A stretch of 64,000 nt of DNA from Hypholoma sublateritium FD-334 SS-4 (taxonomy: Eukaryota; Basidiomycota; Agaricomycetes; Agaricales; Strophariaceae): positions 415,700 to 479,699 of the forward strand of contig KN817520.1 in the NCBI GenBank assembly GCA_000827495.1, read 5' to 3'. The notes under the pieces were generated by a model that saw only the letters and a program-made list of their open reading frames with translations, made no database searches and was not told the DNA's origin. Position numbers and translations under genes: made by a program. Positions 11,910-22,939 of this stretch are shown here, in pieces (positions within the stretch are counted from its first letter, which is position 1; each line of letters opens with the position of its first letter).

Positions 11910-12827
11910 TATAGAGATGTATTGTGTCTCTTTCCCCTTTATTCATTAATTTTACTAGCGGTTTGTGCATTGCTGGGTTATAAATTTATGAAGCAATCCT
12001 TCATTCGAACACCTATAACGTCAATGCCCTCAGGACTCGAAATTGACCTCGCCGGCGTCTGGATGACTTTGACCCTATAATTTATTTATAATTTATGTTG
12101 GTCTTCGGACGAGTTTGACTCGATTACCCATGATCTTGAAGGACAGGCGCAAGGCTATCGGGTGGGCAAGTGATGAAAAGAGAAGGAATGTGTCCAGCTG
12201 TATCATAGGGAAACACCTATACAGGCAAGCAATAAGGGCGACTGGCAAGTGCAGTGAGCGTCTGGGATGAGCGCCTCGAGACCGATCTGATGGGGGCGAT
12301 GATGTGAAGGACGAGCGCTTACGGTAAGCGCTTATGAGCGTGTGTAGTACGTCAGGCCAAACCTACAATAAGCTGATTCCCAGGCGAAGGTCCGCGAAAA
12401 TTGTTTCTATTCCACGTTAATCGACTATGTAGCTGCCAAAATGCTGAACATTACATCGTTACACAAAGGATATAATATAGAGACTTTGCCAAAGTCAGGT
12501 CCCGCATCTTTGAACGTAAAGTCTAACCCAGTGTGAGCAGACCACTTGCACGCACCGATTACTTTATTTCAAAATAGGATGCCAGTGATGAGGCGATAAA
12601 TCGATGAAGACTCACGGCAAAGTCGTGGCGAAGCGGTATTAGTACCGGCAATCGCTGAAGCACTCGCAAAGCTAAGTAAGTATAAATACAAAACACTATC
12701 GATTAATAATGTATTGCCACCATACAACTGCATTAAATTGCCCTTGTAATCGAGCATAATCGATAATCGCTGAAAGCACATACTAGATGCGCTCTCCGAG
12801 GAAAACAACTTTTAGCTGTTGAATTGG
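11910..12827. other. Convergent intergenic region
   Basis: AT-rich sequence between the 3' ends of the phosphoesterase (+) and the four-TM gene (-). No open frame with coding character was found. Confidence 0.5.
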
Positions 12828-13434
12828 TCAGTAAGAGTTCGTGCCGACAGTGAATGAACTCGTTGGACTGACAGCTGTTAAAAGTGGCCGTAGGGGCCCA
12901 AGGCGCGTCGATTAGCCATTCCGTCCTTGAGCTAATACATTTGATGCAATCAAAAGAGAACACATCGTAGAGTGTATATTGCATACCTCTATTGGCGAGT
13001 TGAAAACTCTCATTAGGTTTTGCTCTCGCTGCCACAACGCATCGCCAAGTTATGTCCATATTTATCAGGCATTCCAAACTTGAAAGGGTTGCGAAGCAAT
13101 AATCTTGTACCGTAGGTCGCTGGCCACCCCACGCCCAAATTTTGTTGGCGTCGGATAAGAAGGTAACTACCCAGAACAAGGCGATCAGAATGCCCCAGGC
13201 GCTGAATGGCTGTTCCAACGGGCTGATGTAGAATTTAGGTTCTTGGTGCGATTCTCTAGGGGTTGTCGGGATTGAAAGCAGAAGAATGGAATGGAAAAAT
13301 ATAGTGAACACGGTGAGAGAAATGTTGAATATAGGTCGCTGGGCAACATCATGCATAGTAAGTCCTAAATATGTCGCCGAGCAAATTATTGAGATCAGTA
13401 GTAGTGATATGGGCAATGTGAATCGTTCTGCCAT
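12828..13434 (-). CDS. Four-TM membrane protein, MARVEL-like topology
   Basis: Exons 13434-12987 and 12874-12828 (164 aa). Four hydrophobic segments are visible: residues about 5-27 (LPISLLLISIICSATYLGL), 37-58, 78-100 (GILIALFWVVTFLSDAN) and 110-135. Short loops and a short hydrophilic C-terminus (ending TSSFTVGTNSY) fit small fungal MARVEL-type membrane proteins, but no diagnostic motif is present, so the family is inferred from topology only. The intron is supported by a GTATGC donor and an ACAG acceptor. Reading through instead gives a longer Cys-rich tail that looks non-coding. The start ATG at 13434 directly precedes the first TM segment. It is isolated, with a large empty region upstream. 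Confidence 0.6.
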
Positions 13435-16010
13435 ATGTTGTCGGGGCTTCAGGCTGGAATAGAGTAGAGAGCTAATTTTTGCGAGAGGCGGGGAGGAGTT
13501 TTATTAGTACATGCACCTTTGCTTTATATTCTCGTGGAAGGTCCGTTTGTCATTTATTTTTCCAGATTTGTAGTACATTACAAACAGATGCGTCAAGCAC
13601 GCATTTTTGGTTACATAGATATGTCAACGCCATAACTATCTAATTGAGCACATTCTTACTCTTCAAAACCTGAGAGTTCCTGTTCTAAAATTGCCCTGAT
13701 GCACACGTTGTAAAGCGCTGGTTGCCCGTAGCCTCGTGCCTAACGCGTGTACTATTTGACATCGGCCGCCTCGTGCATTTCATTCCCGAGAATTAGGCGA
13801 ACCCTTATTCACGGCATCCGTATTGTTCCTCTGGAAACTGTCCCCTTGTACCCAAATATTACCTGTCACGACTCACCCATACCTTCACTATCAAGTACAA
13901 GTACGCAGTTACGAAGTTGGTCGCAGAGCTTGTTAAGCGCCCACCACGAATTTACACCGCAATGCTACCCGGGCCGGTGAAGTGGGCGTACTACATCTAG
14001 GCATCGCATGTTGTCCACGTTCTGCTATCTTATGGAAGCTGTGCTTGAGCTTCGTGGTGGGGAAGGGGGCAAAAGCGGGGTTGCGTATGCCAATAATAAA
14101 AGCAACCTACTATAGATGCGTAAATGCATCACTAGAGAAGTTCGTCACCGCAGTACCTAAAATTAATCAAAGTATACTTAAGGCTGGATGGCCAATTGCA
14201 AGCCCAGTCTTGTTCGGCCTCTACACGAATAATGAAATGTACGGCGGCGTATCATCTTTCGGGGTGAAGTCTATCAGTGGCCTGCAGTGAGTAGCACACT
14301 CCGGTTGTCCCGTAATTTTGTAAGGGGGACACCCCGGAACAACCCCGGAACAGGTTCCGATAAGATCCTGTTTCTTCGCATAATGACTTAGCAGCTGCAC
14401 ACCTTGCAGGCGTTGCATGGGCGCCACTGTCGGCGCCTTTTCGGTCGAGCTCCATGGGGCGCTAGCATGATCGATTTGGACGAAACTTCCATATGTGGAT
14501 ATCGCTGCTGTGGGGGGTGATCGCAACTCGCAAGCATCAAAACAGCCCAGCGCGCACTGCACGCCCAGAAAGTACCCTCATTTCCAGTATACGACCTGCA
14601 CGATGTTTATCAGCATGGAGGTACTCAACATCGACGGCGTTTTGCATCCTAAGTAATACGAGCATATAGTAAACCGAACAAGCATTAATCTCGCTACTTT
14701 GCATACCACCTACCGCCCAACTATCATTCCCCGCCCAAACATCGAAACCAAAGTATATATTATTGATTGACTGGTACGCGATACACGAGGACGACATAAC
14801 GGGAAAAGCACGCGGAGGCAAAGGCAAAGGCAGAGGCGGATGAAGGAAAAAGGAAGAACATAATGATATATGAACTGCGGCGCACGATAAGTATACTGCG
14901 ACTACAACTACTACTACTATTATCGAGGGGAACTTGGATCTTTCGCTGTCCGTATCGCGCAGACTAGTAAGTAGGGTGGTATAGAGACGGCCGTCGGCCG
15001 GGGGGGGGGGCTAATACACAGTAAATCACGGCTGGCTGGGGTCTATGTATCGGCCACAGCCGCGGATTAGAGGTTTGGTTTTTATGCACTAGGATGATAG
15101 ATATTGGCGTCGTCCAGGCCGGCAGCGGGGAAGGCGCATATAGGACGCGGACGACGATTGGTATTGATTGGAGTGCGCGTGCGGCGGGTGTAGAGTACAT
15201 ATGGTATTGAGATTTTGCAGGTGCAGTCCAGTAACGACGAGATCGAGGGCAGCAGCATGGATTATACGCCTTTGGGGCTTGGGGCGGGGAGCGGGCACGG
15301 GGCGGAGCGGGACAGGCGGGACAGATTGCGCAGAGGAAAAAACTCGGAAGGAAGAGAGCGGACGGCATGCACGTACTATCACATAGTAGCCACGTGTTTC
15401 GCCAACGGGCGCGTCAAGTTTTTAGTTGTATCAATGAAGACCAACGGCGAACGCAGACGAAGGAGCAGAAGAGCGAAACGAAAAAAAGGAATAAATTTCT
15501 TCGGGCGGAAACTAGGGGGAAATAAAAAGAGAGGAACAACGTATATAATAATTTCGCGAAGGAAGGGTAATAAGGGCGGAGAAATAGGAGAGTAATAAAG
15601 ATGCCACAACCAATAGCCCAAAAGATCCGACCTGAATGAGGTGAGAACAGTACCGATGCACCACGCGGGTATTGCATTGAGGTGGGATCCCGGAGCCAGA
15701 CGTCTTCCGTCCATTATTTGCAGGGAGGGAGGAGCAATGTTTTGATGAGTTTCAGTATATCGCAAGGAGAGAGGTGACCGAGGCGAGGCGGGACGAAGCA
15801 AGGAGCGACGGGAGCAGGCAGAGACACACGGAGCGGGCGATAACGAACGGACGAACGAACGAACGAGAGGGGACAGAGAGAGAGACAGCGTCGAGGAACG
15901 ATGGCCGGCGATAAATATACACAACACGACGGGTTCCATGCACTGCGCGGCAAAGCGGGTATCGAAAATTATCTTTGTCGCGCGCGGGAATCGAGCAGGG
16001 GGCCGTCGGC
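13435..16010. other. Long gene-poor region downstream of the RNA-binding protein gene
   Basis: About 2.6 kb with no supported gene. It contains the promoter of the four-TM gene, then mixed sequence. Frames at 13982-14290 (+) and 14221-14562 (-) lack motifs. A run of ten or more G lies at 15000-15010. From about 15440 to 15900 the + strand is purine-rich with CGAA tandem units near 15845-15865. This is probably the 3' UTR or terminator region of the gene ending at 16011. Confidence 0.5.
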
Positions 16011-18452
16011 TCAGGCAGCGAGGCCGTTCGCCTGCAGGTGCGCGTCGTCGACGTGCATCGGCTGCACCTCGACGATCTGGCCCTCGTCGCCCTCCAAGAA
16101 CGCATCCACCTCGTCGGCCCCGTCGCCATGCGCGCCGCCCGCGTTCTCGCCCGCGTTGTGTCCGTTCCCACTGGGCGTGCGCTTCGTGCCCGAGCCACCC
16201 TGCGGGCCGGAGCGCGGCGGGTTCGCGCACCGGTCCTTCCCGTGCGCAATGCGCAGGTTCGCGTACTCGGGCTTGTTCTTGATCCCGTCGATGGCCTTGA
16301 TCGCGTTCGAGATGTTCGTGAAGTTGACGAAGGCACAGTTCCTAAATCGGGCGCGAAACACAACACGATGCAATGCAGAGAATAGACAGACGTCAGCGCC
16401 GCGCATTCCCATCACGCGAGAAAAATAGGACAAACGCACTTCTCTTTCAAGAAGTTGACCAGCTCGATATCGCCGTACTCGCCGAAATCGCGTTTCAGCT
16501 TCTCCTCGGTGAAGGTCTCGTAGTCCTCGACGTTCCCGATGTAGACATTGCGTGTCGCGCCCGAGTGGACGGCAAGCGCGAGCGTGGGCGGCAGGGGCCC
16601 GGAGTTCTTGCCCCAGCCAATCTTCAGGCGGCGGTTGTTCAGGGTGAGGCCCTGGTACGACGCCACCTGGAAGAACGTGAACGCCGCCGCAGGGTCGACG
16701 AACGTGACAAACTATATCAAAAAAGAACAAAAGCAAGTACAACACGTCAGCGAGCCAAAACGGGGGCTAACAGCGCGCCGGGCACACGCGGGCAGACGGA
16801 GCGCCACTTACAGCGATGTGCTTGTCCTGCATGTAGCGGATGCTCTGCAGGACGCCGCCGCGAATCGCGTTGCACAGGTCCTCGGGCGTCGTCTCGGGGT
16901 GGATGTTGCCGAGGTAGACGGTGCGGTTCAGCGCCTGCACGCCCATCGGGCCCGGCATGTTGCCTGGGTTCATCATCTCGATGGGTGTGAACGGCGCATT
17001 GGGGTACTGCGCGAAGGGCGCGAACGTCGCCTGCTGCGGCGACATGGCCTGCTGGGCGACGAGCGACTGCGCCGCGGCGGCCTGGGCCTGCTGGGCGGCC
17101 GCCTGCTGCGACTTGGGGATGTACGCGCAGCGGTCCTTGCCGTAATTGACGCGCTTGCCCGCCCAGGAGGGCTCCGTGGGCAGCGTGTTGACAACCTAGT
17201 CAATAGTTAATGCTTGCGCCTCGCAACGCCAAGGGCAATGCTAACCTTGGTGGCGACGGAGATGCTCAAGAAGTGCACGAATCCGATGTTCTTGTCCCTA
17301 ACGATCTTGACCTGGTCAATGAGCCCGAAGCGGCTCAGCTCGTCGCGGAGCTGCTCCTCGGTCATGCCCTCGTCGAGGCCGCCGAGGTAGACGTTCCGGC
17401 TCGCGTTGCTCTGGCTGATCGCGAGCGCAACCTGGGCCGGGACAGGGGACGGCTTCCCCCAGCCGATCTTGAGCTCCTGCCCGTGCAGGGCGAGCTTTTT
17501 GATGGTCGCATCGGCGTGGAACGCCGCGGCGGTCGCGCCGTCGAGGAACGAGAGGAACACGCACGACTTCTCGGGCAGCACGCGGATCGACTCGAGCGGG
17601 CCGAAGTGCACCAGGTTGAGCAGCTCGTCGACGGAGGCTGTCGCCGGCAAGTTGCCGACGTACACCGTGCGGCCGGTGGCGTTCGACGAGGCGTTCATCG
17701 CGGCATTCAGCGCGACGGGCGAGTAGGCGCCGCCGCCCTGGCCCGGGGGCATGCTCATGTTCAGGGACGGCAGCCGCTGCTGGGCGAAGTTCTGTAATAG
17801 ATACATATCAGCTACACGAGCCGAGGAGGCCAAAGATAGGAGTACCTGGGCGAAATTGCCCATTTGTGCGTTGTAGGGGAATCCGCCGAGCATCCCCATG
17901 GTGGGCATGCCCATGCCCAGCATGCTGTAGGCGTTGAAGGCGTTGTAGTTGCCGTTCTGGCCCAACTGCTGCTGCTGCTGCTGTTGCTGCTGTTGCTGTT
18001 GTTGTTGTTGCTGTTGCTGCTGTTGCTGCACAGCGAACGCCGCGGCGGTGTTCGGGCTCAGCTGCGCGTTCATGACGCCTCCGTTGGCCTGAGTGCTGAC
18101 CGCGAGAGAGGGGGTCGAGTAGAGGGGACTGCCAGCGAATGCGCTGCCGTTTGCCTGGGAATTGTTGAACGCGGGTTGCTGCATGGCAGCCTGGGGCCCG
18201 TAGCCGTAGTTGGCGAATGCGTCCCGGTTAGAGTTATTTTGGCCAACTGCGCCAGCGTTCTGTCCTGAATAGGCCGAAGTGGGAGACCAACGCGCCTTCT
18301 TGGCATCGGGGCCGCCAACGGGATCCATGGAGCGCTGGAGGGGAGATGAGCTGGCGTCCGCGCACGGCTGGGGGGCGGCTCACCTTCATCATGTCGATGT
18401 CAAATGCGTAGGAGGGGTACTGGCTTGCGAAGGCTGTCTGTGCGTCGTCCAT
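16011..18452 (-). CDS. MRN1: Four-RRM RNA-binding protein, Mrn1 (yeast)/Nrd1 (S. pombe) type
   Basis: Exons in transcript order: 18452-18384, 18334-17846, 17791-17246, 17195-16812, 16711-16440, 16341-16011 (696 aa). Residues 24-185 are Gln/Asn/Ala-rich with a long poly-Gln tract (about 125-147). Four RRMs follow, each with an RNP2 block: RTVYVGNLP (about 218), RNVYLGGLD (about 308), RTVYLGNIH (about 455) and RNVYIGNVE (about 547). The repeated RRM-end motif IGWGK and the block [11 protein letters not shown], echoed as [12 protein letters not shown] at the C-terminus, are characteristic of the Mrn1/Nrd1/Msa2 group. These bind mRNA and influence differentiation and RNP granules in yeasts (family knowledge). 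All five introns restore RRM sequence exactly (HIA|FVTF, KEK|NCAFVNF). The first coding exon holds only 23 codons and is separated from the in-frame ATG at 18328. Confidence 0.92.
17966..18029 (-). repeat. CAG/CAA tract coding poly-Gln in the Mrn1-like protein
   Basis: About 21 consecutive CAG/CAA codons read on the minus strand, giving a poly-Gln run in the N-terminal disordered region. Codons are mixed, so the tract is imperfect at DNA level. Confidence 0.85.
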
Positions 18453-18851
18453 TGGAGCGATATGGGGGGTGCAGCGGGTAAAAATGGAGGGGTATGTATG
18501 GCAACGGCGGAATTATTGCGAAATAAGGGGAAGAAGGATGTTAGAGAATTGTAGATACGAATGAGTAGGGAGCGTGGTGGGCTGGGACGCCGCGAAACGA
18601 GTGTGGTGGTTGGGGCGAAATAAAAAGACACGCACGCGAAGGAGAAAAAAGTTCAACAAGGGAGGAATTGAACGAAGTCTCTGCGCGAGGAAAATGCGCT
18701 GTGCGTGGAGGTCAACGACGAGAACAACGACGAAGACGGTGCGAAGAACGGCGGCAACGACAAACAAACGACGAAGACGGCGGCAACAATAACCAACGCC
18801 AACGAAAACGAAAACCAACGTCTTTCCATAACAATCAACTATCCCACAATC

Positions 18852-18936
18852 ATGCGCACGGACCCTACAGCTCCCGATATTCCATCATTGCTGTCCCCAT
18901 CCCGACCGTATGTCAATCCAGACAAGGAAAATGCTT
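18852..18936 (+). other. Orphan candidate first exon with a KEN-box-like motif
   Basis: An ATG at 18852 opens a 28-codon frame rich in Pro, Asp and Ser (LLSPSRPYVNPDKENA) that ends exactly at a consensus GTGAGT donor at 18937. It sits divergently 400 bp from the Mrn1 start. KEN followed by A resembles an APC/C degron. I could not find a matching second exon downstream, so it may be a gene fragment, a pseudogene start or chance. Confidence 0.2.
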
Positions 18937-19584
18937 GTGAGTGTTGGATAGACCACTCGAGAGAGTATTCAATACAATAGACCTCTGGGTCAACGCAGCT
19001 AGGAGATATAAAATAGAACTGCGACCGTCTGAGCAATCTCAATGAATAATCTTGCAATATCTCCAATTCATTCGACCTCTTCGTCCATCCTAGCTTCAAA
19101 GCAATCCTTTTTTGTATCAATGTCCCTATCTATGCGCAACTTTGAGCGGTACCGCACGTTGAGAAATACTGATAAAACATGCTGATAGCCATCTTTACAA
19201 TGTTCGCCCATTGTCATACGTGGCAATTCATCCGATGCATCATTCAATCATGCATAATTATCATAGTTTTGATCATCAGATTGACCTTTGAAGTTTGCAC
19301 ATGGACGACTGTGGCCCAACAGCAATAAAATCTCCCTATGATAACCTCTGTAAAACTATGTTCCGTGATATCTGGGCATCAATTGGCGATTCCAAGCAAC
19401 TCTCGTCTTTTCCGCCTTACAAGCGCCAGAAAAGTACACCAGATTGCACTGTAGAAAAAAATGCAGGGCATTCGAACCCACCGCGACGCGGGCGCCAAAG
19501 CGCGGAAGTAGAAACAGCATACATTAGGCGCGGAAACCCAAATAAGGGAGATACTACTACGATAAGGAGTAGAATTAGATAAAC

Positions 19585-19600
19585 TAGGGTTAGGGTTAGG
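19585..19600 (+). repeat. Interstitial telomere-like repeat (TTAGGG type)
   Basis: TAGGGTTAGGGTTAGG is read directly on the + strand: about two and a half units of the fungal telomere repeat, inside a gene-poor spacer. It is too short to be a telomere. It may be a telobox-type factor site, an old repair scar or chance. Confidence 0.6.
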
Positions 19601-20867
19601 ACTGCGGACCGGCAATAAAAAAGCCCGCCCAGCCAGAGTGGCCGGTGCGGGACTGGGAAATATTGAGACGATGCATGAGCCTAAGCCCATACAAGCCGCA
19701 GTGGGCCTCTGGGGACAAGGTCGCCGTGCTATGAAGTACCACCACGGCCCACAGACCCAGGGAGGTGAAGGGGCCTATGCCATCAAGGTAAGTATGAGGT
19801 GTTCATTTGCTCGGACGTCCCTTTTATACCCGACGACTTTGCGCACGGACCATTTGTCCTGCGCCTTCTCTTTGGCCAACGTGACTTGCTCTGCGGGCCT
19901 CCACTTCGCGACCATCACTCAGGCTGTGGTCTGTTCCCCTCTTGTCGCGCTTCATGGCATCGCCCTCGGCCAGTTAGATGATCTGGACTGTCTACCTTCG
20001 CTCCGTGCTGTACTGAGTTGCTGCAGATAATGGTACGAAGTTTCAGGCATCGAAGATTTCCAATTCCAAGCGCAGACTGCCAATAGAATCACCCAACCTC
20101 AAGCTGCTGGATGAACAGGCTTTTTCTCAACCTTGTAAACGACGCGCGGGCCCGAGAAAATGCCCAACCCCCCTGCATTGCACAAACAAATCTGCTCTTT
20201 CTCTGGATCGTCCTCTGATTGGTGTCGCAATCTGCTGTAAAAACTATGGCCTAGGCGCTTGGGGTACTACCCACACATCAGCCTATCAGAATACCCTCTG
20301 TCGCGTTTCGGTACGTTACCGCTCTTCTCGTCCTGTCTTAAATTATTCTGCCCCCGGTTCATAGCGTGACGAAAACTCTTCTTTGATATGCGCGTTCTGT
20401 GATTGAGGCCTCGATACTCCTTGATGGCGCATTAAATTTGGCGCATTCGGTACCGCGATGCAGCTCCGACTCTGGTGCTCCGCATATACAAGTACTACAT
20501 GTCTCTAAGGACGCATTATGTCTGAGGAAAAGGTAGGAACATTTGATTGACAAAGTGACAACTTGTACAAGTTTATAAAATCTACATATAAATGAGAGGA
20601 GGTTTCGGACCCAGCCCTGTACAAACACATGGCTTGCACATAGTGCAAAGGGTATTAGTATGGTTAAATGTATACAACATCGAAAACAAAGGAAGGATGG
20701 GTGGATAACGAGCGGAAATTAGCCCGCTCGTAGTCTCAATAAATATATGGATTATACCAATAAATAAGTGCGTATGGCGGAGAACGGCAAAGGAGCGAAG
20801 GATTCAAGCAGATCAGAATTAAGTAGATAAATATTCACAATACCTGGTACAAACCTCGCGCCGCCAA

Positions 20868-22939
20868 TTACGACGCGGGCGCCTGCGAAATGATAACATC
20901 CGCCGCCTTCTCCGAGATCATGTACACGGCGCCGACGATGTAGAAGTCCGGGATCTTGGGGAACACGCTCGCGTCGACGACGCGCAGGCCATTCACGCCT
21001 TTTACGCGGAAGCTCGAGTCGAGCACCGCCGTGTCGTCGCCCTCCGCGCCGATGGGCACCGAGCAGCTCGCATGGTGACCCCACGCGTTCGTCTGGATCC
21101 ACGCCTTCACGTCCGCCTCGCTCTGCACACTGGGGCCGGGGAACACCTCCGTGAACGGCCCGTCCGGCGTGATCGTCGCGTTGAACATCGCGCGCGCGCT
21201 CATCACGCCCTCGTACACCGCCTGCACGTCGTCCGCGCCGCCGACCGTCCAGCTGTTGAACGCGACGTGCGGCGGGTCGCGCGGGTCCGTCGACGTCAGC
21301 GTGACCGTCCCCGCGTTGTTGCGGCTGTGCGCCTTCAGCACGAGGTACGACCAGGTGTGCAGGTCCGCCGCGGCGGAGTACCCGGGGAAGTACCCGTGGA
21401 AGTCCGCCGGGAGCCCGCCGACGAAGAGGTCGGCGCTCGTCGGCGCGGAGACGCTGCTCTGCAGGACGACGCCGAACGCGACGCCGTTCGTGCCGTAGAT
21501 CCCGTGGTCCGTCACGTCCGTCGACCACTGCTCGAAGCACGGGTCGTCCGCCGCCGCGGGCTCGAGGAACGTGCAGTTGGCGTAGATCGGGAAGTTGGTG
21601 GGGAGCGTGCCGGTGACGGTGACCTCGTAGCGGTCCTGCATGTTCGTGCCGACGCCGGGCGCATCGAGGACGACGGGGATGCCGAAGGACTTCAGCTCGG
21701 CAGCCGGCCCAATTCCAGAGAGCTTCAAGAGCTGCGGGGTGTTGAACGTCCCGGCAGATATGATGACCTCGTTTCTGGCGAAGGCAGCCCCGGTGCCGGT
21801 CTGCGTCGCGGTTCCCGAGTTGGGAGAGGCGCGGTACAGGAAGTCGCCCGTGTCATATACGACGCCGACAGCCTGGGGGGTCCCGGAGGCCTGGTTGAAG
21901 AGAATGCGCGTGACAAGGGAGTTCAGTTGGACCGTCAGCTTGAACGAGCTCGCCGTGCTGAGGATCAGGTCTCTCGGGCTCGAGCGCGCGCCGGTGGTGT
22001 TCGTGACCGAAAGGGGAATCTGGTATATTCCCGGCGTGGTGTCGCGCGCCGGGGAAATATTGTTGAAGTCCGTTATCATCAGCGCAGCAACCTCAGCCAC
22101 CGTGTTGATCACAGACGTGGCCAGGCTGGAGCCCATGACCGTTGCCGCGCCGCGCAGCAGGCTCAGCCACCGCGTGTCCTCGAGGATGAGATCCAAATCG
22201 GTGAGCGTGGTGTCGAGCCACCCGCTGAAGCCGTGTCCCGCTGCGGCGGCCGTCCCGGGGGTGATGTACTGGTTGTTCTCTAATTTCTCCCAGTACTGGC
22301 GCATGTTCGCCGCCGCCCACGAGCTGTCCCCCGTGATATTGGCGATGGTGTTCCAGTCGTCCTCCGCAGGGTACAGCGCCACCAGCGCATTGTGCTCCGC
22401 GCACCCGCCCAAAGCCGACGCGCGAGGGTAGTAGATTCCCAGGGGCGTGCTGCCGGCAGGCGGGTTCGGGCCGACCCAGTACGTGCCGTTGGGCTGCCTC
22501 CAGGTATATTTGGGATCCTGCATAGCCGTCGCGGCATCTTCGAAATGATCGACGAAGAATGACCAAGTGATAGGCGTGTATTCCGAGGCCATCGTTTGGA
22601 AGAGCGGGATCTCGACGATGTCGTCCGTTCCGTGATCCTGGCCGGCATCAAGAAGGAGGACGGAAAACCCGGCCTGGGCAAGGCGCGCGGCTAGTGGGCC
22701 GCCCCCGGGACCCGACCCGACGACGATGTAGTCATAGGTGTTGGCCGCGGTCTGCACTGGAGTTACTGTTCCATTGGTGGTTGTTGTAGTATTGGTGGTC
22801 TGGCGAATGGCAAGAGCATCGGCCAGTAAATAGGGCCTGTATATCACAATTAGAAAAAGAACCAGGACATATTAAATGCCGAGACTGACCAAATAGATGA
22901 TAGAATAGCAATAAAGTAGAAATTTGTGTTGAGCCGCAT
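20868..22939 (-). CDS. Secreted GMC oxidoreductase (FAD-dependent, AA3-like)
   Basis: Exons 22939-22890 and 22836-20868 (672 aa). The short first exon with the start of the second codes a hydrophobic signal peptide (MRLNTNFYFIAILSSIW and onward); the 53-nt intron uses a GTCAGT donor. The FAD-binding motif YIVVGSGPGGGPLAARLA lies around residue 55, with LLLDAGQD following. GVGTNMQDRYEVTVTG is the second GMC signature, and the C-terminal block HHASCSVPIG with GLRVVDASVFPKIPDFYIV closes the fold. Enzymes of this family oxidise alcohols or sugars and deliver H2O2 or reduce quinones, often for lignocellulose attack (family knowledge). The catalytic His in HHASC is present, but the second catalytic position (usually His or Asn after the IP motif) appears to be Tyr. 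N-glycosylation sites are numerous near the N-terminus. A TATA box lies about 77 bp upstream of the ATG. Confidence 0.93.

Larger units (their letters stand above)
18453..20867. other. Long intergenic region upstream of Mrn1 gene and downstream of GMC gene
   Basis: The first 350 bp carry the Mrn1 promoter and leader. A coding-looking fragment at 18852-18936 (+) and another ending at a GTAAGT site near 19788 (+) are unassigned. A short telomere-like repeat lies at 19585-19600. From 20000 to 20867 I see only the 3' flank of the GMC gene. Confidence 0.45.

Noticed and set aside
21072..22283. 403-codon plus-strand open frame across the GMC gene
   Set aside because: Antisense shadow of GC-rich coding sequence; Arg/Val-rich composition typical of reverse-complement translation.
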